From NCBI RefSeq assembly GCF_004114695.1, contig NZ_CP035310.1:1781501-1845500 (forward strand): DNA of 64,000 bases. The letters are read 5' to 3'. The DNA comes from Erythrobacter sp. HKB08. Lineage in GTDB: Bacteria > Pseudomonadota > Alphaproteobacteria > Sphingomonadales > Sphingomonadaceae. Made by a program: the position numbers and the translations under genes. The notes below the pieces were generated by a model that made no database searches, was not told the DNA's origin, and worked only from the letters and a program-made list of their open reading frames with translations. Shown here in pieces: positions 50,683 to 59,762 of this stretch. Position 1 is the first letter of the stretch. Each line of letters starts with the position of its first letter.

Positions 50683-52488
50683 ATGCCGATCTACAATGCC
50701 CCGACGCGCGACACGCGCTTCGTCGTCAATGAAGTTCTCAACCTCGAATCCTTCGGCAACCTGCCGGGCTTCGAGAACGCAACGCAGGACATGACCGACA
50801 CGATCATCAACGAAGCAGGCAAGTTCTGCTCCGAAGTGCTCGCGCCGCTCAACCAGGTCGGCGACCAGCATGGTTGCACGCGTCACGAGGATGGTTCGGT
50901 CACGACCCCTCCGGGCTTCAAGGAAGCATTCGACCAGTATGTCGAAAGCGGTTGGGGCACGATCTCGACGCCGGAAGAATTCGGCGGCCAGGGATTCCCG
51001 CATGTCATGGGCTTCGTGATTGAGGAGTTCATGGCAACCTCGAACCAGGCATTCGCGATGTATCCCGGCCTGACCACCGGCGCGATTTCCGCGCTGATGG
51101 CGAAAGGTTCGGACGAGCAGAAGCAGATGTACCTCCCGAAGATGATCTCGGGTGAGTGGCTCGGGACGATGAACCTGACCGAACCGCACTGCGGTACCGA
51201 CCTCGGCATGATCCGCACCAAGGCGGAGCCGAACGGCGACGGTTCCTATTCGATCACCGGCACGAAGATCTTCATCTCGGCCGGTGAGCATGACCTGACC
51301 GACAACATCATTCACCTCGTCCTCGCCAAGACGCCGGGTGCGCCGGATTCGACCAAGGGCATCTCGCTCTTCGTCGTGCCGAAGGTGCTGGTGAACGAGG
51401 ACGGTTCGCTGGGCGAGCGCAATGCCGTCTCCTGCGGTTCGATCGAACACAAGATGGGAATCCACGGCAATTCGACCTGCGTCCTGAACTACGACGGCGC
51501 GAAGGGCTGGATGGTCGGCGAGGAGAACAAGGGTCTCGCCGCCATGTTCATTATGATGAACGCCGCTCGCCTCGGCGTCGGCATCCAGGGCCTCGCGCAG
51601 GCCGAAGTCGCCTACCAGAACGCCGTCGCCTACGCGCTCGACCGCCGTCAGGGCCGCGCTCTGACCGGCCCGGCAGAGCCGGAAGCCAAGGCCGACCCGA
51701 TCTTCGTCCACCCGGATGTGCGCCGCATGCTGATGGACGCGAAGGCCTTCACCGAGGGCATGCGCGCCCTGTGCCTGTGGGGCGCCCTGCTGGTCGATCT
51801 CACGCACAAGGCTGCGACCGAGGAAGAGCGTGCCGAAGCCGACGCACTCATCGGCCTGATGACGCCGGTGATGAAGGGCTACGGCACCGACAAGGGCTAC
51901 GACATCGCGACCAACATGCAGCAGGTCTTCGGCGGCCACGGCTACGTCGAGGAATGGGGCATGAGCCAGTTCGTTCGCGATGCGCGTATCGCGATGATCT
52001 ACGAAGGCACCAACGGCGTGCAGGCGATGGACCTTTGCGGCCGCAAGCTCCCGCAGAACGGTGGCGCTGCTGTGCAGGCCTTCTTCAAGGTGGTTGCCGA
52101 CGATATCGCAGACGCCAAGGGTGACGAGGTTCTCGGCCCGCTCGCAGAGAAGCTCGAAAAGGCGCTCAACGAGCAGCAGGCCGCGACGATGTGGTTCATG
52201 CAGAACGCAATGCAGAACCCGAACCACCTGGGCGCCGGTGCGCATCACTACATGCACATTATGGGCATCGTGACGCTCGGCCTGATGTGGCTGCGCATGG
52301 CGAAGGTTTCGAAGGAAGCGCTTGCCGGTTCGCCGGAAGACGCTTCGTTCTACGAGAACAAGATCGCCACCGCGCGCTACTTCATGGACCGCTTCATTCC
52401 GGACACCGGTGCACTGCGCCGGAAGATCGAAACCGGTGCCGACAGCATGATGGAACTGGGCGAAGAGGCTTTCGCCACTGCGGCCTGA
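50683..52488 (+). CDS. Acyl-CoA dehydrogenase, long (DmdC/FadE-like) type
   Basis: A 601-residue flavoprotein of the long acyl-CoA dehydrogenase group, with N-terminal extension, medium-chain-type core and a C-terminal four-helix domain. Core motifs are GWGTISTPEEFGGQG near 87-101, LTEPHCGTDLGMIRT near 165-179 (FAD binding), GTKIFISAGEHDLTDNI near 193-209 and the catalytic base in IYEGTNGVQAMDL near 442-454. Substrate is not certain; the family includes 3-methylthiopropanoyl-CoA dehydrogenases (DmdC) and fatty acyl-CoA dehydrogenases. A MerR regulator precedes it and a terminator follows. Confidence 0.93.
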   Translation: MPIYNAPTRDTRFVVNEVLNLESFGNLPGFENATQDMTDTIINEAGKFCSEVLAPLNQVGDQHGCTRHEDGSVTTPPGFKEAFDQYVESGWGTISTPEEFGGQGFPHVMGFVIEEFMATSNQAFAMYPGLTTGAISALMAKGSDEQKQMYLPKMISGEWLGTMNLTEPHCGTDLGMIRTKAEPNGDGSYSITGTKIFISAGEHDLTDNIIHLVLAKTPGAPDSTKGISLFVVPKVLVNEDGSLGERNAVSCGSIEHKMGIHGNSTCVLNYDGAKGWMVGEENKGLAAMFIMMNAARLGVGIQGLAQAEVAYQNAVAYALDRRQGRALTGPAEPEAKADPIFVHPDVRRMLMDAKAFTEGMRALCLWGALLVDLTHKAATEEERAEADALIGLMTPVMKGYGTDKGYDIATNMQQVFGGHGYVEEWGMSQFVRDARIAMIYEGTNGVQAMDLCGRKLPQNGGAAVQAFFKVVADDIADAKGDEVLGPLAEKLEKALNEQQAATMWFMQNAMQNPNHLGAGAHHYMHIMGIVTLGLMWLRMAKVSKEALAGSPEDASFYENKIATARYFMDRFIPDTGALRRKIETGADSMMELGEEAFATAA

Positions 52489-52515
52489 GCACTATCCACA
52501 GTTCGCAAATAGGGC

Positions 52516-52549
52516 GGGGCGCTTCGAGGAGAAGCGCCCCCCTTTCTTA
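52516..52549 (+). terminator. Terminator after the acyl-CoA dehydrogenase
   Basis: Stem ggggcgcttc (52516-52525) and gaagcgcccc (52531-52540), loop gagga, then ccctttctt. It lies just before the convergent hydrolase gene stop (52547). Confidence 0.8.
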
Positions 52550-53242
52550 TGCCAGAACCTCGTCGAAGAACGCGTGCATCGCGGCCCAGCTTTGCCGGTC
52601 GGCGCTTGCGTCGTAGCCGACAGCGTTGAGGCCAGGTGGCGGCTTGGGGTTGGTGAAGCCGTGCTTGACGCCGCTGTAGGCGTGGAAGTGCCAGTCGGCA
52701 CCGGCCCGGTCCATTTCCTCCCAGAATGCGACGACCTGGCTGCGTGGTACCAGCGGGTCGGCATCTCCGTGGCAGACGAGGATGCGCGGCCTCGAAACCC
52801 CAGGTACGGCAGGCCTGCCAGTTTCCAGCAGTCCGTGGAAACTGGCGACCGCGGCCAGATCCGAACCTTCCCGAGCCATCTCCAATACCGCCTGACCGCC
52901 CATGCAGAAACCGATCGTCAGCATGGGAAGCGATCCGGCCTCCCGCTCCAGCGCGGCAAGCCCGGCGCGGATGCGCTGGCGATAGATATCGGTGTCCGCG
53001 CGCAGTTTCTCGGCCAGTGGAGGTCCTGGATTATCGGCGGTGACCTCCTCGCCGTAGAAATCCATCACCATGGCGAGATAGCCGTCGCGCGCGAGGCTTA
53101 ACGCCTTGTCGGCGACGCTCTCGGTGATGTTGTGGATTGTCGGGAAGACGGCGACTGCCGCCCTTGGCTCGCGTGTAGGCCGAGCCACATGGGCTCGAAG
53201 CGCAATATCGCCGTCCTGGTAGTCAATCGGTTCGAGCGTCAC
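52547..53242 (-). CDS. Dienelactone hydrolase-family protein
   Basis: A 231-residue alpha/beta hydrolase of the dienelactone hydrolase family. The nucleophile is Cys in GFCMGGQAVLEMA (about 118), with Asp in HGDADPLVPRS (about 168) and His in GVKHGFTN (about 200). GTG start at 53242 is used. Activity on dienelactone is not implied; many such proteins have other ester substrates. It overlaps the upstream permuted oxidase gene by 4 bp (GTGA), so the two are coupled. Confidence 0.88.
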   Translation of the reverse strand: MTLEPIDYQDGDIALRAHVARPTREPRAAVAVFPTIHNITESVADKALSLARDGYLAMVMDFYGEEVTADNPGPPLAEKLRADTDIYRQRIRAGLAALEREAGSLPMLTIGFCMGGQAVLEMAREGSDLAAVASFHGLLETGRPAVPGVSRPRILVCHGDADPLVPRSQVVAFWEEMDRAGADWHFHAYSGVKHGFTNPKPPPGLNAVGYDASADRQSWAAMHAFFDEVLA

Positions 53243-54396
53243 GTCGCGAACAGCCTCTGCATCGTTTCGAGTACCCGCTCCGTTTCTGCAGAATCGACAC
53301 TCTCATCCGTAACGCCATAGCCGAAGTCCTCGTTGGGCCCGACATATTGCAGCACCACGCCATCGCGCCGACCGACAGCGAATACTCCATCATAGAACAT
53401 CGAGTATCGCGCATCCGATTGCGGGACGAGCCAGCTGATCTGGCCGCGCACGGGATCGAGCGTTTCGTCGCCCCAGATGCTTTTCGCACCATAGCCCATG
53501 CAGTTGACAATGGTCTTTTCCGGGAGGTCCAGCATTGCCGCACGGTCAGAAAAGGCGCGGCGCACCATCTTCCCTCCGCGCATCAGGAACTGGCGTGTCA
53601 GTCGGTCGGCATAACTCGCGACGTTGAACACCATGCCCTGGCCGACATTGCCTTGCCTTCCCGGGAGAATGCCCTCTTCCGCGGTGAATGTGGACCAGGC
53701 CGGCTCCATGTCGCGGACCAGCCTATCGAGATGCATGAACCGGCGCGATGCACGCGGCGGGCGAGGGCGGTCCGGCTCGGAGATTTCATAGCTCGGCAGG
53801 TACTCGACGGGATCGCCAAGCGTGCCGATGAGCGAGCGATGCGCTCCATAGGAATGGCGCGCCCACTTCTCCCATTGCGCGGTGAATCCGCTGTCGACGT
53901 GGTCGGCGAGTGCGATGCGGCTGCTGGGCGACCAGACACCGGTCGCGCGGGCAGAGCGCGTCTCGCTGGGGAACTCCTGCGCGTAGATCGTGACCTTGGC
54001 GCCGCTTTCTACGAGGCGCAGCGCGGTGGTAAGTCCGATGACGCCAGCGCCGATCACCGCGAACTCGCTTTCACCGGTGCTTCGCGCGAGGGATACGGCA
54101 TCCTCGGCGCAACCCCAGCTGAGCGACCAGCCCGAGCCGCCGTGGCCGTAATTATGGACGACCGCCTTTTCGCCGAACCTCTCCAGCTCCAGCCTCGGTC
54201 CGGCGGGCCTGAACGGTCGCAGGCAAACCGTGACCTTCATCAGGTGCTGGCGATCTGCCTTGAATGGCGTGAGCATCGGATGAGTTGGCGCCAGTGACGT
54301 CGAACTGATCGGGCCGGGACTGCAACCGGCGAGCACCAACGCGGCGCTTCCGCCCGCAATGAACCCGCGTCGATCGATATCAGGCCGCAAAAGCAA
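53239..54396 (-). CDS. Tat-lipoprotein, circularly permuted D-amino-acid-oxidase-like flavoprotein
   Basis: A 385-residue protein with a Tat-type lipoprotein signal: DRRGFIAGG near 8-16 and lipobox LAGC (Cys25). The rest matches DAAO but in a changed order: residues 58-110 carry the segment that ends normal DAAO (LRPFRPAGPRLE, VVHNYGHGGSGWSLSWG), while the FAD-binding beta-alpha-beta GAGVIGL (about 116-122), usually the first element of the chain, comes next, followed by ATGVWSPSSR and the middle domains, ending RGQISWLVPQSD and VGRRDGVVLQYVG. Start is a TTG (54396) after GGGGGG; no better start was seen. A periplasmic, FAD-linked oxidase is inferred. Confidence 0.85.
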   Translation of the reverse strand: MLLRPDIDRRGFIAGGSAALVLAGCSPGPISSTSLAPTHPMLTPFKADRQHLMKVTVCLRPFRPAGPRLELERFGEKAVVHNYGHGGSGWSLSWGCAEDAVSLARSTGESEFAVIGAGVIGLTTALRLVESGAKVTIYAQEFPSETRSARATGVWSPSSRIALADHVDSGFTAQWEKWARHSYGAHRSLIGTLGDPVEYLPSYEISEPDRPRPPRASRRFMHLDRLVRDMEPAWSTFTAEEGILPGRQGNVGQGMVFNVASYADRLTRQFLMRGGKMVRRAFSDRAAMLDLPEKTIVNCMGYGAKSIWGDETLDPVRGQISWLVPQSDARYSMFYDGVFAVGRRDGVVLQYVGPNEDFGYGVTDESVDSAETERVLETMQRLFAT

Positions 54397-54471
54397 TCCC
54401 CCCGCTCAGCCTGCGATTGTAGGCCGAGCGAGGGGAATGGCAAACCGCAAGTGTGCGGTCGAGGTCGCGGA

Positions 54472-55389
54472 TTATTCCGGCAGGAAGTCGGGTACCGAGA
54501 GGTAGCGCTCGCCCGTATCGTAATTGAAGCCCAGTACGCGCGTGCCGGCATCGAGCTCGGGCAGCTTCTTAGCGATTGCAGCCAGCGTCGCACCGCTCGA
54601 AATGCCGACCAGCATGCCTTCTTCGCGCGCCGCTCGGCGAGCCATTTCCTTGGCGTCCTCTGCGTTCACAGGGATCGCACCGTCGATCGACTGGGTGTGA
54701 AGATTGCCCGGGATGAAGCCCGCGCCGATGCCCTGGATCGGGTGCGGGGCAGGCTGTCCCCCGCTGATGACGGGCGAAAGTTCGGGTTCGACGGCATAGG
54801 CCTTCATGTCCGACCAGTGGCGCTTAAGCTCTTCCGCGCAGCCGGTGAGGTGGCCGCCGGTGCCGACGCCGGTGATCATTACGTCGATCGGGTCGTCGCG
54901 GAAATCGGCGAGGATCTCCTTCGCGGTGGTGGCGACGTGAACTTTCCAGTTCGAGTCATTGTCGAACTGGCTCGGCATCCATGCGCCGTCGGTTTTCTCG
55001 ACCAGTTCGGTTGCGCGCTCGATCGCGCCTTTCATGCCTTTTTCCTTGGGCGTCAGGTCGAAGCTGGCGCCGTAGGCAAGCATGAGGCGACGACGCTCGA
55101 GGCTCATGCTTTCCGGCATGACCAACACGAGCTTGTAGCCCTTGACCGCGGCGACCATCGCAAGGCCGATGCCGGTATTGCCGCTGGTCGGTTCGATGAT
55201 CGTGCCGCCGGGCTCGAGCTTGCCGGCCTTCTCGGCGTCTTCGATCATTGCAAGGCCGATGCGGTCCTTGATCGATCCGCCGGGGTTCGCCCGCTCGCTC
55301 TTCACCCACACTTCGTGGTCGGGAAAGAGGCGGGACAGGCGGATATGCGGGGTGCCGCCAATCGTTTCGAGAATGGAACCGGCTTTCAT
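54472..55389 (-). CDS. cysK: Cysteine synthase A
   Basis: PLP-dependent enzyme that forms L-cysteine from O-acetylserine and sulfide. The 305-residue protein has the PLP Lys in [12 protein letters not shown] (about 42), the phosphate loop [16 protein letters not shown] near 67-82, VGTGGHLTG near 173-181 and the C-terminal [10 protein letters not shown]. All key residues are present. No cysE is near. It ends 76 bp before the permuted oxidase gene and overlaps the next upstream gene (MFS) by 4 bp. Confidence 0.96.
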   Translation of the reverse strand: MKAGSILETIGGTPHIRLSRLFPDHEVWVKSERANPGGSIKDRIGLAMIEDAEKAGKLEPGGTIIEPTSGNTGIGLAMVAAVKGYKLVLVMPESMSLERRRLMLAYGASFDLTPKEKGMKGAIERATELVEKTDGAWMPSQFDNDSNWKVHVATTAKEILADFRDDPIDVMITGVGTGGHLTGCAEELKRHWSDMKAYAVEPELSPVISGGQPAPHPIQGIGAGFIPGNLHTQSIDGAIPVNAEDAKEMARRAAREEGMLVGISSGATLAAIAKKLPELDAGTRVLGFNYDTGERYLSVPDFLPE

Positions 55390-56696
55390 GCTTTCTCTCC
55401 CTCGGGGTGGGTTGTCTCGTGATTATCTAGCAATTCGTCTGGCGGATCAAAGGTCCGCGTGGTGCGAAGGACCGGGAAGATGCGCGCCCAGATACCGACC
55501 GTGATGATCGCACCGATCCCGCCGGAAACGACTGCCAGCACCGGCCCGATCAGGAAGGCGAGCGATCCGGAGAAGAAATCGCCGAACTCGTTCGACGCGC
55601 TGATGGTCAGCAATGATACGCTGGAGACGCGCCCGCGTTTGTCGTCGGGAGTGTGCAGCTGGATCAGCGACTGGCGGATGTAGACGCTGAACATGTCGGC
55701 CGCGCCGACGATGAACAGCATCGCGAGGCTCAGCGGCATGCTTTTCGAGATACCGAAGATTACCGTGGCAAGGCCGAAGATCGCCACTGCCCAGAGCATC
55801 TTCGGTCCGACATTCGTTTTAAGCGGCCTCAAACTGAACCACAGCGCAGTCAGTGCCGCTCCGACCGCAGGGGCCATAGCCAGCTGGGCAAGGCCGGTCT
55901 CGCCAACCTGCAAGATATCGCGGGCGTAGACCGGGAAAAGCGCAGTCGCCCCGGCAAGGAAAACGGCGAAGAGGTCGAGCGTGATCGCTCCAAGCACCAT
56001 CTTGTTGTGAATGACATAACGGAGCCCGTCGACGACCTGCCCGATGGGGCGCTGGTCCTTGCGAACAGGTGGCTGCGGGACTTTCGAGATCACGCCGAGC
56101 GCAATGGTCGACACCAAGAAAAGGCCAGTTGCGACGGCGTAGGGAAGGGCCGGTTCAATGGCGTAGAAATAGCCGCCCATCGCCGGACCCACGATCATCC
56201 CGACCTGCCAGGCAATGGATGACAGGGCGATGGCGTTCGGCAGGATTGCCTTGGGCACAAGGTTCGGAGAGAGCGCCGATAGGGCAGGACCGGCAAACGC
56301 ACGGGCAATGCCGAGCAGGATCGCGACGGCGAACAGCCACGGGATCGAAATCTCGTCGCTCCATGTGAGGAAACCGAGCAGCGCCGCGCAAAGCAATTGC
56401 AGGGCAACCGTGAAACGACCGACATTGCGGCGATCGAGCCTGTCGGCTGCAAGCCCCGCAAAAGGGGTGAGCACGAACAGCGGCAGGAACTGGAGAAGGC
56501 CGATCAGCGCCAATTGGCCGGACGCTTCGCCTACGCTCATGCCGCTATCGCGGGCGAGATTGTAGGTTTGCCACCCGATGATGAGCAGCATCGCATATTG
56601 CGCCAGCGTCATTGACAGGCGCGATACCCAATAGGCGCGGAAATTAGGGACCCGGAACGGGTGGGTCGGTTCGCTGGGGATTGCCGCTTCGCTCAC
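55386..56696 (-). CDS. MFS transporter, EntS/drug-export-like
   Basis: A 436-residue major facilitator superfamily permease of the EntS-like (MFS_3) group. About 12 helices and the loop 2-3 motif [16 protein letters not shown] near 78-93 (G-x-x-a-D-r-x-x-R-r/k). MFS_3 proteins export siderophores, macrolides and similar. The substrate cannot be read from sequence. It is translationally coupled to cysK, which suggests export of a sulfur metabolite or a cysteine-related role, but this is weak. Start [19 protein letters not shown]. Confidence 0.88.
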   Translation of the reverse strand: MSEAAIPSEPTHPFRVPNFRAYWVSRLSMTLAQYAMLLIIGWQTYNLARDSGMSVGEASGQLALIGLLQFLPLFVLTPFAGLAADRLDRRNVGRFTVALQLLCAALLGFLTWSDEISIPWLFAVAILLGIARAFAGPALSALSPNLVPKAILPNAIALSSIAWQVGMIVGPAMGGYFYAIEPALPYAVATGLFLVSTIALGVISKVPQPPVRKDQRPIGQVVDGLRYVIHNKMVLGAITLDLFAVFLAGATALFPVYARDILQVGETGLAQLAMAPAVGAALTALWFSLRPLKTNVGPKMLWAVAIFGLATVIFGISKSMPLSLAMLFIVGAADMFSVYIRQSLIQLHTPDDKRGRVSSVSLLTISASNEFGDFFSGSLAFLIGPVLAVVSGGIGAIITVGIWARIFPVLRTTRTFDPPDELLDNHETTHPEGEKA

Positions 56697-56749
56697 GCAA
56701 GCGCCATGGCAGGGGCGATGGCGCTTGGGAAGGATCGATTGGTTTTGCG

Positions 56750-56765
56750 AGCCCCAAGCGGGGCT
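56750..56765. terminator. Hairpin downstream of the PilZ gene
   Basis: Stem agcccc (56750-56755) and ggggct (56760-56765), loop aagc, just past the PilZ stop. No U-tract is seen; a weak candidate. Confidence 0.4.
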
Positions 56766-56779
56766 TCAGGCGCTTCCGC

Positions 56780-57118
56780 TCAGCGGCGACGGCGCAGCTT
56801 GGGGTTGGGCTGCAGCGTGTCGATCATCGCGTCGAAATCGTCGAGGCGGATGATGCGTTCGAACTGGAAGCCGGCGCGCTCGTCGCGGACCCAGATCACA
56901 TAGGCCTCGATCCGGCCGACGACCGGGAGGCGCACGATGATGCGATCGCCGCGATTGAGGTCTTCGGCATTGTCGACCATGAAGCCGTGGGCCGAGATGT
57001 TCGAAATATGCAGTTGCACATCGCCGCGAACATTGTGTTCCGCGATTACGGGATAGTCGACCGGATGGCGCGTTGCACGGCGCTGATCGGTTACCGAAAG
57101 CTGAGCTCCAACTGACAC
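56780..57118 (-). CDS. Single-domain PilZ protein
   Basis: A 112-residue PilZ domain protein, likely binding cyclic di-GMP. The RxxxR motif is RRATR near residues 13-17 and the [D/N]xSxxG motif is NISAHG at about 40-45, both at the correct spacing. The end is basic (KLRRRR). No fused output domain, so it would signal through a partner. It is separated from tyrS by tandem hairpins and from the MFS gene by about 80 bp. No gene for a diguanylate cyclase is near. Confidence 0.9.
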   Translation of the reverse strand: MSVGAQLSVTDQRRATRHPVDYPVIAEHNVRGDVQLHISNISAHGFMVDNAEDLNRGDRIIVRLPVVGRIEAYVIWVRDERAGFQFERIIRLDDFDAMIDTLQPNPKLRRRR

Positions 57119-57190
57119 GTTCCTAAACCCCTCGTTGTTGCGAACGAGGATCGTTAATGGGCCAAAAAGCCTGATATTCTGTAAAAGAAA

Positions 57191-57227
57191 TTGTCCGAAA
57201 ATGGGACAAAACCGCCGTTTTTGGCGG
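57191..57227 (-). terminator. Tandem hairpins after tyrS
   Basis: Stem ccgcc/ggcgg (57212-57216, 57223-57227) is followed on the - strand by TTTT, and a second stem ttgtcc/ggacaa (57191-57196, 57204-57209) lies right after. It ends tyrS, 6 bp past its stop. Confidence 0.82.
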
Positions 57228-57232
57228 ATTTC

Positions 57233-58462
57233 TTATCGCGTCAGGATGCCGTGCTTCTTTTTGCCGAGGCTGATCTTCACCTCATCGCCGGAAGCGATCT
57301 CGACCAAATGGCCGGGTTCGCTGACGGTCTCGCCGTCGAGCTTCACGGCCCCCTCGGCCAGCTTGCGCTTCGCTTCGCCGTTCGAAGCGGTGAAGCCGAT
57401 CCCGGTAAGCACCGCGCCGATGCGCATGCCTTCATCACCGACTGCCAGCGTGGGAAGGTCCTCTCCGGCTCCGCCAGCGCCGAAGGTCTGCGCTGCAGTA
57501 GCCTCCGCCGAGCGAGCAGCTTCCTCGCCGCGCACCAGCTTGGTGACCTCGTTTGCAAGCACGATCTTGGCCTGGTTGATATCGGCGCCCTCGAGCGATT
57601 CGATGTGTGCGATCTCGTCGAGCGGCAGGTCCGTGAAGAGGCGCAGGAAACGGCCCACATCGCGGTCGTCTGCATTGCGCCAGTATTGCCAGAAATCGTA
57701 GCTCGGCAGCTGCTCCTCGTTGAGCCAGACCGCGCCGGCAGCGGTCTTGCCCATCTTCGCGCCATCGGCGGTCGTCAGCAGCGGCGTGGTGACGCCGAAT
57801 AGCTCGCGGCCTTCCATGCGGCGGGCGAGTTCCATGCCGTTGACGATATTTCCCCACTGATCGCTCCCGCCCATCTGCAGGCGGCAGTCGTAACGACGAG
57901 CCAGTTCCAGGAAATCGTAGGCCTGGAGGATCATGTAATTGAATTCGAGGAAGGTCAGCGGCTGCTCGCGTTCGAGGCGCAGCTTCACCGAATCGAAGGT
58001 GAGCATTCGATTGACCGTGAAGTGCGGACCGACATCGCGCAGGAGCTCGATGTAGCCGAGTTCAGACAGCCACTCATCGTTGTTGACCATGACCGCATCG
58101 GTCGGACCGTCACCGAACGTCAGCAGTCGCTCGAAAACCTTGCGGATGCCGGCGATGTTCTCGTCGATGAGTTCGGACGTGAGCAGCTTGCGGCTCTCGT
58201 CCTTGCCGCTCGGATCGCCGATCTTGGTCGTCCCGCCACCCATCACGACGATGGGTTTGTGACCTGCCTGTTGCAGGCGCCGAAGCATCATGATCTGGAC
58301 GAGGCTGCCGACATGCAGGCTGGGCGCCGTTGCGTCGAAGCCGATATACCCCGGGATCACCTGCTTCTGCGCAAGGGCATCGAGGCCCTCGGCATCGGTC
58401 TGCTGGTGGATGTAGCCTCGCTCGTCGAGCAGGCGCAGGAGATCGGATTCGAACTGGCTCAT
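57233..58462 (-). CDS. tyrS: Tyrosyl-tRNA synthetase
   Basis: Class I synthetase that charges tRNA-Tyr. The 409-residue protein has the HIGH-type motif PSLHVGS near 47-53, [11 protein letters not shown] near 77-87, [18 protein letters not shown] near 195-212, the KMSKS-type motif KMGKT (about 232), and a C-terminal S4 RNA-binding domain (about 342-409) in which [10 protein letters not shown] ends the protein. All expected blocks are present. Confidence 0.97.
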   Translation of the reverse strand: MSQFESDLLRLLDERGYIHQQTDAEGLDALAQKQVIPGYIGFDATAPSLHVGSLVQIMMLRRLQQAGHKPIVVMGGGTTKIGDPSGKDESRKLLTSELIDENIAGIRKVFERLLTFGDGPTDAVMVNNDEWLSELGYIELLRDVGPHFTVNRMLTFDSVKLRLEREQPLTFLEFNYMILQAYDFLELARRYDCRLQMGGSDQWGNIVNGMELARRMEGRELFGVTTPLLTTADGAKMGKTAAGAVWLNEEQLPSYDFWQYWRNADDRDVGRFLRLFTDLPLDEIAHIESLEGADINQAKIVLANEVTKLVRGEEAARSAEATAAQTFGAGGAGEDLPTLAVGDEGMRIGAVLTGIGFTASNGEAKRKLAEGAVKLDGETVSEPGHLVEIASGDEVKISLGKKKHGILTR

Positions 58463-58507
58463 AGCGTTGCCGCGCCTAGCACGCGAAGCGCACTGTGCAA
58501 GCGGGCT

Positions 58508-59086
58508 TTACTCGCTCGAGGCGCTGTAGAGGGCGTCCACCATCTCGGTGTGCGTGCCGCTGGAGCACGAATCCGAAGCGACGGAGACTGCCCAGACCGC
58601 GGCCCCGCGGCGGATACTGCCAGTCGTCACGCAGCCGCCGGGATAGCCCGCGCGGACATTGAACTTCTCGCCCGAGCGCGCAGTCAGCGTAGCGAGCGAA
58701 ACGCCGAGTTCACCGACGATTTCGCTGCGCGGCGAGACTTCGGTTTCGACCGACTGGCGCAGATACTGCGTGCCTGCCCTGATCACGGCTTCTTCCTGGC
58801 TCGCCAGTGCGGCCTCGTCCATCCCGTCGGGCTTCTTGTCGGTCTTGAAATGCATGTAGCTGACGAGGACGCCCGTGCTGCCCTTGCGCAGCCGCGTTTC
58901 GCTCGCACCGACCATCATTTCCTTCATCGAAGGCATGTTCATCGCAGGGTTTACGAAACGCTCGACCTTCCACCCCTTCGAAAGGGCGATCGATACACCG
59001 CCGTCCAGCTTCTCGGACTTGGTATCCTGCGCAAGAGCTGCGCTCGTGACCAGCGTCGCGGCAATAGCAGTCGTCAGAAATTTCAT
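58508..59086 (-). CDS. Secreted protein of unknown function
   Basis: A 192-residue protein with a signal peptide (MKFLTTAIAATLVTSAALA, cleaved before QDTK). The start ATG 59086 is chosen because the upstream in-frame extension (about 50 residues) has no family or signal. Mature protein is beta-rich, with two Cys near 160 and 176 in GYPGGCVTTG and ASDSCSSGT that could pair. No family recognised. Lies 45 bp from tyrS in the same direction; not obviously coupled. Confidence 0.8.
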   Translation of the reverse strand: MKFLTTAIAATLVTSAALAQDTKSEKLDGGVSIALSKGWKVERFVNPAMNMPSMKEMMVGASETRLRKGSTGVLVSYMHFKTDKKPDGMDEAALASQEEAVIRAGTQYLRQSVETEVSPRSEIVGELGVSLATLTARSGEKFNVRAGYPGGCVTTGSIRRGAAVWAVSVASDSCSSGTHTEMVDALYSASSE

Positions 59087-59235
59087 GTGCGATCCCTCAC
59101 TCGGCGCAAGCAATCGCGCCATCGGCGGCGATATCCCACGAGCTTCGAAAGATGTCATCCGAATTGCGCGGGTTACGCGCCGAAATGTGGCCAAACCGCT
59201 TGCAGCACCCAGCAGGCTACGCGATAGCGAGGGCA

Positions 59236-59757
59236 ATGCATCAGCTTGTTCTCCATCCGCATTGCGAGGCCGGTCCCATCGAGCATGTCTCGGCCGAAAT
59301 CGAGCCGACGGCGCAAGGCTGCCGGGCGCGCTTCAGGCTCCAGGGCGATATCGCAAATATCAAGATTCCCGAGCCCGCCATGAGCGAGCGGATGGACAAT
59401 CTCTGGAAGACGACGTGCTTCGAGATTTTCTGGCAGCCGCGCGGCGACAGCTATTACCGCGAATTCAACCTCAGCCCCTCTTCGCGCTGGGCTTGCTATG
59501 ATTTCGACGATTTCCGTCTCAACAGCCGGGATGCGCCGGTCGAGGCGATTTCGATCAGCTGCTCCCATTCGGATGGCGAGCTCGTTCTCGAAACCGAAAT
59601 CGCTTCGGAGCTACCACTGCCCGCCGACGTCGCCCTCAACGCCATCGTCGAGGATATGCAGGGCAGGATCCAGTTCTGGGCACCTGCCTTTCCGGACGGG
59701 AAACCGGAGTTCCACAGCGAAACCTGTCGCCAAATCCATATCGCCGGACGGCTTTGA
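59236..59757 (+). CDS. DOMON-like carbohydrate-binding-fold protein
   Basis: A 173-residue protein with a beta-sandwich pattern like DOMON/CBM9: RLQGDIANIKIPEP near 35-48, LWKTTCFEIFWQPRGDSYYR near 57-76, YREFNLSPSSRWACYDFDD and a C-terminal FHSETCRQIHIAGRL. Such proteins bind sugar or haem; no haem ligand is obvious. No signal peptide is seen at MHQLVLHPHCEAG. It starts the three-gene + strand run with the NamZ-like and hydroxylase-like genes. Confidence 0.78.
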   Translation: MHQLVLHPHCEAGPIEHVSAEIEPTAQGCRARFRLQGDIANIKIPEPAMSERMDNLWKTTCFEIFWQPRGDSYYREFNLSPSSRWACYDFDDFRLNSRDAPVEAISISCSHSDGELVLETEIASELPLPADVALNAIVEDMQGRIQFWAPAFPDGKPEFHSETCRQIHIAGRL

Positions 59758-59762
59758 AACCC

